From: Sternotherus odoratus
Taxonomy: Eukaryota; Chordata; Testudines; Kinosternidae
Assembly: GCA_032164245.1 (NCBI GenBank)
Contig: JAVMKO010000003.1
Location: 38,752,890 to 38,816,889 of the forward strand
Length of the DNA: 64,000 nucleotides
Reading direction: 5' to 3'
Shown: one piece after another, positions 12,002 through 22,841 of the stretch
Layout of the letters: every line of letters starts with the position of its first letter
Position numbering within the stretch: position 1 is the stretch's first letter
Program-made: the position numbers and the translations under genes
Notes under the pieces: model-generated
Told to the model about the DNA's origin: nothing
The model's database searches: none
Seen by the model: the letters and a program-made list of their open reading frames with translations, nothing else

Positions 12002-12392
12002 TAGAGCTCAATCTATTAGCTTAACAAAAAGAAGGGGGAGGCATGATTTGTTTAGAGTTTGTAGTACCTACATGGGGAACAAGTATTTGGTAAGGAGCTC
12101 TTCAGTTCAGTAGAGAAAGAAGGAATATGATCCAATGGCTGGAAGCTAAAGCTAGACAAATTCAGACGACAAATAAGGCATACATTTTAAACAGTGAAAG
12201 TAATTGACCCGTGGAATAACTTACCAAGGGTTGTGGTGTATTCTCCATTGCTGGTAATTTTAAAATCAAGATGGGATGTTTTCTAAATGATATGCTCTAG
12301 GAGTTATTTTGGGGAAGTTCTATGGCCTGTGATATAAAGGACATCAGACTAGATGATTGCAATGGTCTCTTCTCGCCTTGGGAATCTATAAA
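12002..12392 (+). mobile_element. CR1 LINE 3' end
   Basis: A 5'-truncated CR1 starting at GAGCTCAATCTATTAGCTTA and continuing through ACCAAGGGTTGTGGTG to the 3' landmarks CATCAGACTAGATGATTG and CTTGGGAATCTATAAA. It is diverged, with no intact reading frame. Confidence 0.9.
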
Positions 12393-13088
12393 GGTGATCC
12401 TATCCCACCTCTGGATTAAAGGAAAATCCTCAGCTGCTTAAAACAGGGCCCCAGAGCTGGAACCCAGAAGAGAGGGTAGGCCTAGGTTTCCCTACCTCTT
12501 CCCAGATCAAGAGGGGAAGTACAGATGTCGAGAGTGAAAGAGGCCAAGACCTATGGGTTCCAGACATCAGCCAATGGCCAGCTTGGTGGCCACTATACTT
12601 TGTGTTTTATTTTGACTTTTCTGTTAATCCTGGAAAGGGAAAGGAATAGACTGAGATGTGATCTGGCTGGAGGCCATCGAAGCAGCAAACTTTTGTGGAA
12701 TGAGGATGAACAAAGGAGAAACAGAGTGATAGAACCCACATCTCCACATGAGGGGCACTCTGGTGGCAGTTTCACATCATAACAAGCATAGTAACTTCCC
12801 AGTAAGGCCAAAATTCAGTGAGGTGTGTGTTTAAAGTTAAGGACATGTTTAAATTTAATTTAGGTGCTTTTTGAGATCAGGGTCTAGTTGTTGGGGTGAA
12901 AATTAAGGATCTTAATCCCAAACACTCTCAACTAATTAAATAAGATTGCTTCTATTAGGGGTTTTTAGGTGGGTGGGGGGAGAGGTGGCAAGAAGAGGAG
13001 GGGAGTGATTAGACTGGCACCAGAGCAGGAAAAACAATAACTTAAAGGCAATAGCAACTATGCCCCCAGGAACTGGGATTACATGGAC
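12393..13088. other. No gene or repeat recognised
   Basis: Mixed-composition DNA with a short G-rich tract near 12970. The frame at 12525-12782 has no recognisable domain. Confidence 0.35.
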
Positions 13089-13744
13089 ATCAGACAGTAT
13101 TTCTCAAAAGTGGCCACTGTGGCCTCATGTGGCCAACAGGGGCTTTTCTTGTAGCCACAGATTCTTGGCCTGTAACCGGGGGGTGGGCCCCCTCCCTGGT
13201 GGTCTTGGATGCACCACCTTGGTGTTGGTTTCTGGGGCTGCCAGGAGGGGTTACCTGCTGCACAATGCTGGAGGAACAGACAACCAGAGAGTTCCCCTCT
13301 TCCCAAGGGCTCAGGATTTTGGGCTTCAGCCCAGGGGTGGCAGGATGGAAGGCTCTGGTCACGGGGCTTTTGGTGCCAGATCCTGGCTCTGGCTACGCGG
13401 CGGCCGGGCCCAGGCTCCAGCCAAGTTACTTCGGGCTCCGTCCGCCAGCTGCAGGGCTTCAGGCTCCAGCCTCCTGCTGCTTCTCCTGGCCCCAGCTGCC
13501 TCCCTTGGGCTCCCCTGCCACCTCCTATGGCTAAATTTGACCAGAGACTTGCCAGGGCTGAGTAAGTCAACATGGAAAAGTGATACTTGTATGTTTGTTA
13601 ACATTACTTTTCACAACAGATTTACTAGCTAGCAATAAATAAATTACAATGATTTGAATACAGTAAACCCTCGATTTAACGGACCCCGATTTAACGGACT
13701 TCGGATGCAACGGACAAAATTTCCGATGCATCCGAAATCCGTTA

Positions 13745-14460
13745 TTGGGGGCTGCCGGCTCCCACCCCAGGGAGCCGGCTGGTTGACAGCTCCCGCCCGG
13801 CTCCCCGCAGCGGGGACCCCTGCGGGAGCTGTCAACCCCCCCCCCGCCCCCCCGCCCGGCTCCCCGCAACGGGGAGCCGGGCGGGTGGGCTGACAGCTCC
13901 CGCCCGGCTCCCCTCTGCGGGGAGCCGGGCGGGAGCTGTCAACCCCCCCGCCCGGCTCCCCGCAACGGGGAGCCGGGCGGAGGGGGGGGGGTTGAGAGCT
14001 CCCGGCCGGCTCCCCACTGGGGGGAGCCGAGCGGGAGCTGTCAACCCCCCCACCCGGCTCCCCGCAATGGGGAGCCGGGCGGGGGGGGGGGGGGCGTTTG
14101 AGAGCTCCCGCCCGGCTCCCCGCAGCGGGAAGCCGGGCGGGGGGTTTGACAGCTCCCGCCGGGCTTCCCGCTGGGGGGAGCCGAGCGGGAGCTGTCAACC
14201 CCCCTGACCGGCTCCTTGCTGCGGGGAGACGGACGGATGGGGGGGTTGAGAGCTCCCACCCGGCTCCCCGCAGCGGGAAGCCAGGCGGGAGCTGTCAACA
14301 ACCCCCCCCCCCCGCCCGGCTCCCCGCAGCGAGGAGCCGGACGGGGGGGTTGAGAGCTCACGCCCGGCTCCCCGCAGCAGGAAGCCGGGCGGGAGCTGTC
14401 AACCCCCCCGCCCGGCTCCCCTCAGCGGGGAGCCGGGCGGGGGGGAGGGGGTGGGGTGGG
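13745..14460. repeat. GC-rich tandem array of palindromic units
   Basis: Repeated modules contain a self-complementary core of the GGCTCCCCGC/GCGGGGAGCC type, separated by C-runs or G-runs and AGCTGTCAAC or GTTGAGAGCT motifs. Adjacent modules are often inverted relative to each other, so the whole block can fold extensively. It is wholly inside the Tigger-like element. Confidence 0.85.
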
Positions 14461-14479
14461 CTGACTCACGGCTGGCTCC

Positions 14480-14612
14480 ATATAACGGACTAATTCGGGC
14501 GGGGGGTGTCCGTTGTCACCCGGAAGTCCGTTATTTAATAGTTTAAAAAAATTATTAAATAACGGACTTTCGGTTTTAACGGACACCCCCCGCCCGAATT
14601 AGTCCGTTATAT
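14480..14612. repeat. Long hairpin at the right end of the Tigger-like element
   Basis: The outer arms 14480-14514 and 14578-14612 are perfectly complementary over 35 bp. Inner arms 14524-14540 and 14553-14569 are perfectly complementary over 17 bp. Together they form a 133-nt hairpin with one internal bulge and a 12-nt AT-rich loop. Confidence 0.95.
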
Positions 14613-14763
14613 CGAGGTTTCACTGTATGTATATATGCATTTTTATATGCTTTTCCTAAAGTTAATTAAGTATTTTAGGGAAAAGTGTTAAGGTGGCAAC
14701 GAGCAAGGGTTGGTGGCTATACTCTGAGGTCACCACATAATTTGTCCTGAGAGCCCTTGTTCT

Positions 14764-15182
14764 AGGAAGACAGAATGCTCTAAGAGAAAGGTATTAAATA
14801 GACAATGCACTGCCACATGGTGGGATGTCTTTGGCATGCAGCTTTGACCTTCTTGCTCACGTGCATTTCCAAATTGTAAAAAAAAGCAGTGGATTTACAC
14901 CAGCTGAGGAACTAGCCTTATGATAAGATACCATACTAGCCATGATAAGATATCATGCCAATAAAAAAAAAGGGTTTGGAAAAAAAAAACGGATAAAAGT
15001 AGAATAAAAAATAAACATGGGGCCAAGTCTCAACACTAGAACCAGATGTACATTTTGTTAAAGGCCAGAGGTGTTGAGGTCCAGAGCTTTGATCAGCAAT
15101 TTATGAAGAACAGGGCCAGCCACAACATTCCATTTGACGTAAGCTTCACAAATTTTTTGATGTAATAGTAGTTCTCATATGT
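14764..15182. other. No gene or repeat recognised
   Basis: AT-rich DNA with A-runs near 14880 and 14965 and no recognised element. Confidence 0.35.
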
Positions 15183-15365
15183 AGCTTTTGTAAAGCACTT
15201 TGTAGGTATTAACTAATTAATGCTCACAACACCTTCAAAGGTAGCAGGTAAGAAGTCTTATAATCATTTTAACAATGGGGAATCCAAGGGCCAGGGAAAT
15301 TAAATCACTTTTCCAAAGCCATTAGGCAAGTCACCAACTAGACCAGGACTAGATCTTGGGTTCCT
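15183..15365 (-). mobile_element. MIR-like SINE
   Basis: It resembles the reverse complement of MIR: TTAATGCTCACAACACCTTC, then AGGTAGCAGGTA, TTTTAACAATGGGGAA and GGGCCAGGGAAATTAAATCA. Divergence is high, as expected for an element older than amniotes. Confidence 0.6.
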
Positions 15366-17591
15366 ACTGACTCCTATTTCTGAGTTCATACCAGACCTAA
15401 GGATTCAATTTAAGCCAGTAAAATGTATCTCCAGTAAAAATAATTGAAAAGAAAAAATATATTTTCAAATATTGTCTGATCAGTGAAAAAATATATTGCT
15501 TTATTTTTGCTATAGTTATAGTCAAAAGAATGTCTGTCCAAAGCTGCACTTTTCACTACTACTTTCTAGAAAACAAAATTAAAGTTCATGCTCCAATTTT
15601 CTTGAAAAGATTCTCATGTGACTATATATGTAAAATTAATACTTCTCTTCTTCAGGACAGATGCAAGGAAGTTAATTTTTTTTCTAGTAATGTATGGCTA
15701 CAAGCAGAAGTAACAGACTGTGCACATTTTCTTTAAAACTGTTATTGAGAAACCACAAATTACTGCAGATTGCACCATAACTGTGCCAAGATGAAGTTAT
15801 AGCTATAAGTTATATTGATTCTGGTTAGATATATGAAGAAGGGACACTACAGTACAACAGTAATCAATCAGAAAAATAATCTAGAGGCTAATCAATGTCC
15901 CTGAATAAGAGAACATTAATCCCCGATGGAGATATTACAAACACAATATCTACCTTACCTATCTAAATTCCACTCACCAGCTTCTCCTATTACGTTTATC
16001 AAGGAATCGAATTTCAGAGGGCTCCAAAGAGCTGTTCTTTCAAGTCTGATTTTTTTCATTATTCTATTTAATTGTGTGCACTGTAATTTAATTTAATGTA
16101 ATGCTGTCTCCATTGTGGCAGTGCAAAATTTCTTGTAACAGTAACCCATTAAAGAATATTAAAAGTATTTATCATGGTCCTCAGGAGTACAGATAACATT
16201 ATGCATGGAAAACTGGGATTTAACATAATTGCTGCAAATATTTCAAAACAGCCCTTTCTGTGTTTATCTATATGTAAAACAGCAAGAACAATAATCGTAA
16301 AACAAAACCCAGCAAGATCAAAACTAGTCTTTATGGAGCCTCATGCAGATAAATAAAATATTTTCGAATATAAATCACCAGTCTGCAGAAGTACGGATGG
16401 GAAAAGCCATCAGCAAGAAAGATCTACAGTCCCCAAAACTGCTCTAAGTCATCAAGTTCAGATACCTATGCTTTCTCTGTCTCTCAGGTTTCTCTCTCTC
16501 TCCCTCTGATTCTGTTTTAGGCTTTTTTAAAAAAATGTACAAAACTTATGACCTACTCCAAAAACTCACATTGGTTAGGCCCTGCTCCTGTTCAAGTCAG
16601 TAGGAAGAGTCCCCAGTGGACTGAATAGAGGTTAGAATGTAATGCTGGTAGGAGGTAACAATTTGACCACTATAGACATTAAAGTCAATGGCACTATGCT
16701 AGTTTACACCAGATGAGACTGGTCCATCAGTTCCAAGTGGTCTGAAATTTGGAACAGTTTAGCACAGATCTGGATTTCAAAGCTTAAAATTCAGGAGAGT
16801 CTGAATCTGGTATTTTAGTGGGGCAAACTAGAGGAAAGATGGATCTGGTTTATGCGGGGGTTCATCTCCAATTTAGAATTTAGATGTCACTGTATATCAA
16901 ACACATATTGCTTTATTTATATATCTGGTGCTGTCAAACAAGGTTTACAACAAAAAGAAAACCAGTGAAAATACACAACTATAAACATAGCCATGTATTT
17001 CATGAAGTTCTTTTTAGGCCAACATCTTACTGAGATTGAATTGTTACAGCCCGGCAAAACACAAAATAAAGAGCATTTTACTTTCTAAAACACAACTATC
17101 ACTTTCTTTCTCAAAAGAGCATCCTGACACTTCTTTGAGAACCTCCTTTTGCCATGCAAAATGCCTTCTTTGATGCTCATTGAGAAACACTGTCTTTATA
17201 AGCACATACAATTCTTTGAACCTAGCAGGACATTGTGTTAGTAAAGTCATGTTAGCAAAGAGTTGCACCACAGTTATGACTGCTGTTGGTTGACCCAAAA
17301 TGTTTTCCCTTCATTTACTCTTTTTAAGAAGTCTAGAATCTCATGGAATAGATTTCTACCGAAGCATAAATTCCTAACTCTTGTTCACTGAGCCAGGGAT
17401 ACCTAACATTATTGAATCTTATTATCTGAATGTGACTGACCTAAGCTTTATCAAATATTGCCTCATCTGCACTCAGTACCACTATAATATCAAGAAAAAG
17501 AATTGTGGAGGAGACACAAAGAGTTTTAATAGCAGAGAAAGAAATATGTGCACTGAGGGGGGAAAAAGAAGAAAATAAGATAGAACACAAA
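15366..17591. other. No gene seen; AT-rich DNA
   Basis: No exon or clear element was found. Around 16560-16720 are phrases such as GCCCTGCTCCTGTTCAAGTC that recall old palindromic amniote repeats, but no boundaries could be drawn. Confidence 0.35.
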
Positions 17592-18009
17592 TACTTATGA
17601 CTTATTGTGATAGACTCAAGGATTTCAATCTATTTAGCTGAACAAAGATAAAGTTAAGTGGTGACTTGATTATGGGCTAGAAGTAGCTACATGGGAACAT
17701 ATATTTAATAATGGGATCTTTAGTCTAACAGAAAAAGGCATAACATGATCTAATGGCTGGATATTGAAGCTAGACAAATTTAGACTGGAAATAAGACATA
17801 CATTTTTAATAGTAAGAATAATTAACCATTGGAACAATTTAACAAAAGCTATAGTGGATTCTCCATCATTCACAATTTTTAAATCAAGATTGGATTTTTT
17901 TTCTAAAAGCTACACTCTAGGAATCATTTTGTGGAACTTTGGTGGTCTGTGTTATACAGGATATCAGATTAGATGATCACAATGGTTCCTTCTGGCCTTT
18001 GAATCTATA
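17592..18009 (+). mobile_element. CR1 LINE 3' end
   Basis: A 5'-truncated CR1: GTGATAGACTCAAGGATTTC, CTAGACAAATTTAGACTGGA, TTAACCATTGGAACAATTTA and the 3' landmark TTAGATGATCACAATGGTTC. No intact frame remains. Confidence 0.9.
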
Positions 18010-18599
18010 CATTTTATTTCTCATACTGGAAACTCCTAAGAGTTCCAGAAAAACCATAAAAGGCCAATGCTGAGTGAGGTATGTTATCAGGTTTTACTTA
18101 GAACAGAAAAAAACTCTGAATAACCACCTCAGGACTTGGCCCCATGGAAGTAGTTTAATTTATCAGTATAAAAAAACAACAAGAAGTAACCGCCTTTTTT
18201 GGACACAGCAATATGAGTCTCACAACTATACTGATAGAGTTGTGAAATATGAGAGTCTGTTCTAACATCAGATGCGAAGGAGGAGATGAAGACTTTTAAT
18301 ATCACCACTGTGTTGCACCAATAACAAAATAGGGATCTTTCAGTGTCTGTTCAATGTATGATGTAATTTTTTGAAGTGTCCCCTTAGAACAATGTAATTT
18401 TTCTGAAGTACCAGCTCTATAGTATGTAATTCTTCAGAGAAGGTTCAGTTGCCCTCTTTGTTATTCAGTTTTGAAAATGTCACCATTAATAATATGGAAA
18501 TATTATACTACTTCATGAATCAATTTAGCAAAAAATATTTAAAGTGGTGCAGATGGCTTAATCCCTATGACACATCTAGTGTCTAGCACTGCTCTCTCT
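18010..18599. other. No gene or repeat recognised
   Basis: AT-rich DNA with only short open frames and no recognised element. Confidence 0.35.
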
Positions 18600-19360
18600 C
18601 CCTCTCTAGCTCTTTGATATCTCTGTTGTTGAGTTCCCCCTCTCTGAGTGTCACCTTGGCTCTTTCAGCACCACCATCAGTCCACCTCTTCCCTCTATCA
18701 CTCAGACTTTCTGTGACTTCCAGTCCATCAGTGCTTGAACTTCTGCACCTAAATCAGACAAAAATCCTTGTGTCCAAGCTAAACTGTCTCAATCTGTTTT
18801 TCTGACATCTCCTTATGGGTGTTTAGTTGTCAGCTGAAGCTCAACATAGCTAAAACAGAGTTCCTAATCTCTTCTCCTCAATCCCCCAACCACTCCTTAC
18901 TCTCTTGATCATTGTGGACAACATCACCATCCTTGCCTGTCACGTAAGCCCTAAATCTAAACTCAGACTCAGGTCTCTCTCTAGAATGTCACAGCCAGTC
19001 TGTTTAAGTCTTGCTGAATTTTTCTGGATGGCATCTCTAAAGTATGGGCTTTCTATCCATTCACACATGCTCATCATCTACACCAGGGGTCTCCAAACTA
19101 CGGCCCGCGGGCCGGATGCGGCCCGCGAGGCCCTCTCATCCGGCCCGTGGAGATCTTTCGGCAGGGGTCGGGAACCAGCCACGGGGCCGGGACGCGCCGC
19201 GTGCTCCGCAGCTGCCGCCGCCGGCCGGGACGCGCCGCGTGCTCCGCCGCCGGACAGGGATGGCTCAGAGCTGGGGCCGGGACACGCCGCACCGCCACCC
19301 AGTTACAGGCGGCGAAACAAGGAGCCACCCACTGCCAGGCGGCGAAACGGTCTGTGGGGA

Positions 19361-19500
19361 GAGACCGGGTTGAGCGGGTCAGTTGGGGGGGGGGGGGAAG
19401 AGACCGGGTTGAGCGGGTCAGTTGGGGGGGGAAGAGACCGGGTTGAGCGGGTCAGTTGGGGGGGGGGAAGAGACCGGGTTGAGCGGGTCAGTTGGGGGGG
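19361..19500. repeat. Tandem repeat, 34-39-bp units
   Basis: Four units start GAGACCGGGTTGAGCGGGTC at 19361, 19400, 19434 and 19470. They differ mainly in the length of the G-run. They share the GAGACC...GGGTCAGTTGGG frame with the next array and look like its shorter ancestor or derivative. Confidence 0.9.
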
Positions 19501-20116
19501 GGGGGTTGGAGGAGGAAAGGAGGTTTTGGGGGGAGAGACCTGGCTGGGTGGGTCAGTTGGGGGTTGGAGGAAAGGAGGTTTTGGGGGGAGAGACCTGGCT
19601 GGGTGGGTCAGTTGGGGGTTGGAGGAAAGGAGGTTTTGGGGGGAGAGACCTGGCTGGGTGGGTCAGTTGGGGGTTGGAGGAAAGGAGGTTTTGGGGGGAG
19701 AGACCTGGCTGGGTGGGTCAGTTGGGGGTTGGAGGAAAGGAGGTTTGGGGGGGAGAGACCTGGCTGGGTGGGTCAGTTGGGGGTTGGAGGAAAGGAGGTT
19801 TTGGGGGGAGAGACCTGGCTGGGTGGGTCAGTTGGGGGTTGGAGGAAAGGAGGTTTGGGGGGGAGAGACCTGGCTGGGTGGGTCAGTTGGGGGTTGGAGG
19901 AAAGGAGGTTTTGGGGGGAGAGACCTGGCTGGGTGGGTCAGTTGGGGGTTGGAGGAAAGGAGGTTTGGGTGGGAGAGACCTGGCTGGGTGGGTCAGTTGG
20001 GGGTTGGAGGAAAGGAGGTTTTGGGGGGGAGAGACCTGGCTGGGTGGGTCAGTTAGGGGTTGGAGGAAAGGAGGTTTTGGGGGGAGAGACCTGGCTGGGT
20101 GGGTCAGTTGGGGGGT
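19501..20116. repeat. Minisatellite, 55-bp units, 11 copies
   Basis: GAGACCTGGCTGGGTGGGTC recurs at 19535, 19590, 19645, 19700, 19755, 19810, 19865, 19920, 19975, 20031 and 20086. The period is 55 bp, with one 56-bp step. The T-run/G-run length (TTTT-G6 against TTT-G7 or TTTGGGTGGG) alternates between units 4 and 10, implying a 110-bp higher-order unit. There are no variable spacers, so this is not a CRISPR array. Confidence 0.95.
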
Positions 20117-20338
20117 TGATGTGTAGTGTTCATGTGTAGTGAACAGGTGTTCATGTGTAGTGTTCATGTGTAGTGAACAGGTGTTCATGTGTAGTGTTCA
20201 TGTGTAGTGTTCATGTGTAGTGAACAGGTGTTCATGTGTAGTGTTCAGGTGTAGTGTTCAGGTGTTCATGTGTAGTGTTCATGTGTAGTGTTCATGTGTA
20301 GTGTTCAGGTGTAGTGAACAGGTGTTCAGGTGTAGTGT
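20117..20338. repeat. Short-unit tandem repeat (GTGTTCATGTGTA type)
   Basis: Many irregular copies of GTTCATGTGTAGT and GAACAGGTGTTCA mix 10-13-bp units. The GAACAGGTGTTC variants are near-palindromic. The array sits inside the hAT element. Confidence 0.9.
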
Positions 20339-21317
20339 ATCAATGTGTTATTAAATAATAACTGAATAAAATAATATTAAATAAATAATTAAAAACAACA
20401 TCCATGTTTTGATTCTTTTTTATTTGGACCTCGAGTGTGTTGTCGGCCCCTGAACTGCTATTTGATAGTTAATGCGGCCCTCGGGCTGAAAAGTTTGGAG
20501 ACCCCTGATCTACACTCTCATCTCACATTTTGGTTTCTCTGACAACATCTTTGTCTTGGCCTTGACAAAGGAAAATTAGCCCTGCTCACATTCATTCAGA
20601 ATGCTGCTGCAATGATCATTTCCCTAGCTGTTGCTTTGATCATGTCATTCCTCTCTTTGCATCTCTCCACTTTCCCACTTCTCTAACACATAGGTATGAT
20701 GCTTATCTTCATTTTCTAGGCCCTTCATTAACTATCCCTGCCCTATCATCTCTCATTTGCTTATTGAGATGTTGACTCTCATCTCTGATTGGGCCTATGA
20801 TGCTAGCCTCAATAGCCTACTTATTAAATTTTCTCCCATGCTGTCCCTCCAGATAGGGAATAGCTCCCCGTAAACATCTACAGAACGAACTCAGCATCCT
20901 CCTTCAAAACCCTGCAAAACTTGCTTGCCATGATGATTTCAAAACACTTCATAATGGTTAGTCTTCTGGTGTGCTCATAACACTGCTTATCATGCTGGCC
21001 AATAAAGTCTCTTTGTTTCCTTGTAGTCCTCTATCTGTTAGTATTCACCTGTTAGCTCTTGTCTAGTACTTAGACTGAAAACTCTTTGGGGGAAGAACAG
21101 TCTTTTTGTTCTGTGTTTGTACAGCAACTAGCACAATATAGCCCTGGTCCATTACTAGGGTTCCTAGACACTGTGGTAATACAGATAATAAATAATAATG
21201 ATAATACCTTACTATCAAAGTTAATAGGGAAAAAATGACATTTTTCTTCTGAACTTCATCCTCCCACACAATAAAATATTATGGGTGGATTTTGTGCCCA
21301 CTGAAGCCAATGATAAT

Positions 21318-21731
21318 CATAAGCAACCATAAGAATGGCTATACTGGGTCAGACCAATGCTCCATCTATCACAGTATTCTGTCTTCCAACAGTGGCCAAT
21401 TCCAGGTGCTTCAAAGGCAGTGAACAGGGCAATTATCAAGTGATCCATCCCCTGTTGGCCAGTCCTTGCATTTGGCAGTCAGAGACTTAGGACACCCAGA
21501 GCATTGGGTTGCATCCCTGACCATCTTGGCTAATATTCACTGATGGATCTATCCTTCATGAACTTATCTAAATATTTTTTGAAGCAGTTATAATTGTGGC
21601 CTTCACAGCATCCCCTGACAAAGAGTTCCATGGGCTGACAGTGTGTTGTGTGAAGAAATATTTCATGTTATTTGTTTTAAACCTGCTGCCTATTAATTTC
21701 ATATGATGACCCCTGGTTCCTGTGTTATGTA
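21318..21731 (-). mobile_element. CR1 LINE 3' end
   Basis: The minus-strand 3' end begins CATAAGAATGGCTATACTGG, the complement of the usual CR1 terminus. It continues with AACAGTGGCCAATTCCAGGT and GAGTTCCATGGGCTGACAGT, and is 5' truncated near 21731. It is diverged. Confidence 0.9.
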
Positions 21732-22205
21732 CAAAACTTCCACTGACCTCAGTGGGACCAATCTTGAGCTCCTATCCCTCTAAGAGCATCTATTATAAAA
21801 GATTTTCTTACTAATCAAAGATGATGACTAATAGCTAAACAAACTTCACATTTCAATAAAGATACAAACATTCAGCGTTCTTAAAAAAAATGTATAAAAC
21901 ATACATGTATGAAACAGCTCTTTCTATTATCACTTGCTATTATCACTTTTCTTGGAATTTATGAAAAATAAGGTCAGCTTTTATGAAAGAAAGGATAATG
22001 TCCACTTTTATTCGGATCTCGACCTGCAGCAAAAAAAAATATATGTGAACTGGTCCAACAGCAGAAAGGAGCCATAAAGCTCTTGGATTTGCTCAGTTGA
22101 GGATTTCCCTGTCATGGCGAGTCCTCGGCTGGCATAAAACCAGCACAGATACTTTCTCCTACACCTCCTTTGCACGCAGAAGAATAGGGAAAAATTAGTG
22201 ATATA
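21732..22205. other. No gene or repeat recognised
   Basis: AT-rich DNA with no recognised element before the SINE. Confidence 0.35.
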
Positions 22206-22412
22206 TAATATATGAAGATACACCTATCTCATAAAACTGGAAGGACTTTGAAAGGTCATCAAGTCCAGCCCTCTACCTACACTAGCAGGACCAAGTACTG
22301 TCCCCTGACAGATTTTTTGCCCCAGATCCCTAAACAGCCCCCTCAAGGATTGAACTCACAACCCTAGGTTTATCAGGGCGATGTTCAAACCACAGAGCTA
22401 TCCCTGCCCCCC
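22206..22412 (-). mobile_element. tRNA-derived SINE with CR1-like tail (turtle type)
   Basis: On the minus strand it starts with a G-run and GGGATAGCTCTGTGGTTTGA, which contains the pol III A box. GGTTGTGAGTTCAATCC follows as the B box, then a unique body (CTGGGGCAAAAAATCTGTCA). It closes with AAGTCCTTCCAGTTTTATGA, resembling a CR1 3' end. This is the layout of the tRNA-derived SINEs of cryptodiran turtles, whose mobilisation is attributed to CR1-type LINEs. The A box is slightly degraded. No clear target duplication was seen. Confidence 0.8.
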
Positions 22413-22637
22413 CTGGAAGGGTGGGAACAAGTAAGCATGGGCAGTGGTCAATTTGCAGTTGGTTTGCTGATTTCAACAGGCAATGCTCAATAAGCATAAT
22501 TTACAATAGCTGGTTAGCTATTCTAAATGAGGCCAGGGACTGGGCCAATGGAAAACGAGACCCATTATTAAGAAGCAACAAACAGTTATTTTGCAGTCCC
22601 ACCTTAATCCCCCTTCAGAAGCAACACTGGATATTGG

Positions 22638-22830
22638 CAAAAAGAATGAGGAGACTAACAAGTTTATTTGGGCATAAGCTTTTGTGGGCTACAGCCCACT
22701 TCAGCATCCCATTTCTGTTGAAGTGGGCTGTAACCCATGAAAGCTTATGCCCAAATAAATTTGTTCGTCTCTAAGGTGCCACGAGTACTCCTTGTTCTAT
22801 TTGCGGATACAGACAAACAGGGCTGCTACT
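22638..22830. mobile_element. Inverted dimer of Penelope-like tail
   Basis: Flanked by an 11-bp perfect duplication CTGGATATTGG (22627-22637 and 22831-22841). Two tail copies meet head to head: minus-orientation arm 22651-22703 and plus-orientation arm 22719-22771 are complementary over 53 bp with a few mismatches. The plus copy continues through GGTGCCACGAGTACTCC and GCGGATACAGACAAACAGGG to its 3' end. One pair of duplications encloses both copies, so they entered as one event. Confidence 0.75.
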
Positions 22831-22841
22831 CTGGATATTGG

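Larger units (their letters stand above)
13661..14625. mobile_element. Tigger/pogo-like non-autonomous element with GC-rich palindromic array
   Basis: The ends are inverted repeats: left CAGTAAACCCTCGATTTAAC and, read on the other strand, right CAGTGAAACCTCGATATAAC. They are flanked by TA on both sides (13659-13660 and 14626-14627), the target of Tc1/mariner-Tigger transposases. No transposase is present. The interior has two parts. About 13745-14460 is an array of GC-rich units built around GGCTCCCCGCAGCGGGGAGC, with linkers such as GGGAGCTGTCAACCCCC. The right end (14480-14612) is a long hairpin. Open frames of up to 184 codons in this array come from missing stop codons in GC-rich DNA. Confidence 0.75.
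13089..14763. mobile_element. Candidate hAT-like repeat interrupted by a Tigger-like element
   Basis: The left part (13089-13658) begins CAGTATTTCTCAAAAGTGGC and is GC-rich. The right part (about 14690-14763) ends near GTCCTGAGAGCCCTTG. The start resembles hAT ends of the CAGTG-TTCTCAAA type. I could not find matching 8-bp duplications, so the boundaries are tentative. Overlapping open frames in all six readings are due to GC content. Confidence 0.35.
19084..20507. mobile_element. hAT element carrying three tandem arrays
   Basis: Terminal inverted repeats start CAGGGGTCTCCAAAC on both strands, and a perfect 8-bp duplication ATCTACAC flanks them (19076-19083 and 20508-20515). Subterminal GCGGCCC motifs occur at both ends. 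No transposase is present. The interior goes from a GC-rich segment (19100-19350) into three consecutive tandem arrays, then a short AT-rich stretch. A frame of 383 codons entering from the left flank is an artefact of the stop-free repeats. Confidence 0.85.
18600..21217 (+). mobile_element. L2-like LINE, split by a hAT element
   Basis: The left part translates in pieces to QLKLNIAKTEFLI near 18830-18870, like the segment after the reverse transcriptase core in L2-type LINEs. The right part has IQNAAAMIISL near 20592-20630 and an L2-style 3' end near 21075-21210: ACTGAAAACTCTTTGGGGGA, TTGTACAGCAACTAGCACAA and an AATAATAAT-rich tail. The copy is interrupted at 19084-20507. It is heavily mutated and the 5' boundary is approximate. 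Confidence 0.6.

Noticed and set aside
13060..13632. 190-codon frame with several overlapping frames
   Set aside because: GC-rich candidate hAT-like repeat. Five overlapping frames on both strands argue against any one being coding.
13644..14498. Proline/alanine/glycine-rich frames on both strands
   Set aside because: All frames are open because the palindromic array is GC-rich and lacks stops. There are no domains, and the region is inside a Tigger-like element.
18905..20056. 383-codon open frame, glycine/arginine/tryptophan-rich
   Set aside because: It runs from L2-like DNA into a hAT element, and most of it is the 55-bp minisatellite. Similar open frames exist in other readings. The stop-free repeat explains it.
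19501..20116. CRISPR-like regular array
   Set aside because: Units abut without unique spacers, no cas genes are present, and the genome is a vertebrate's. It is a minisatellite inside a transposon.
22206..22412. Possible tRNA gene
   Set aside because: A and B boxes are present, but the tRNA fold is degraded and followed by a SINE body and CR1-like tail.
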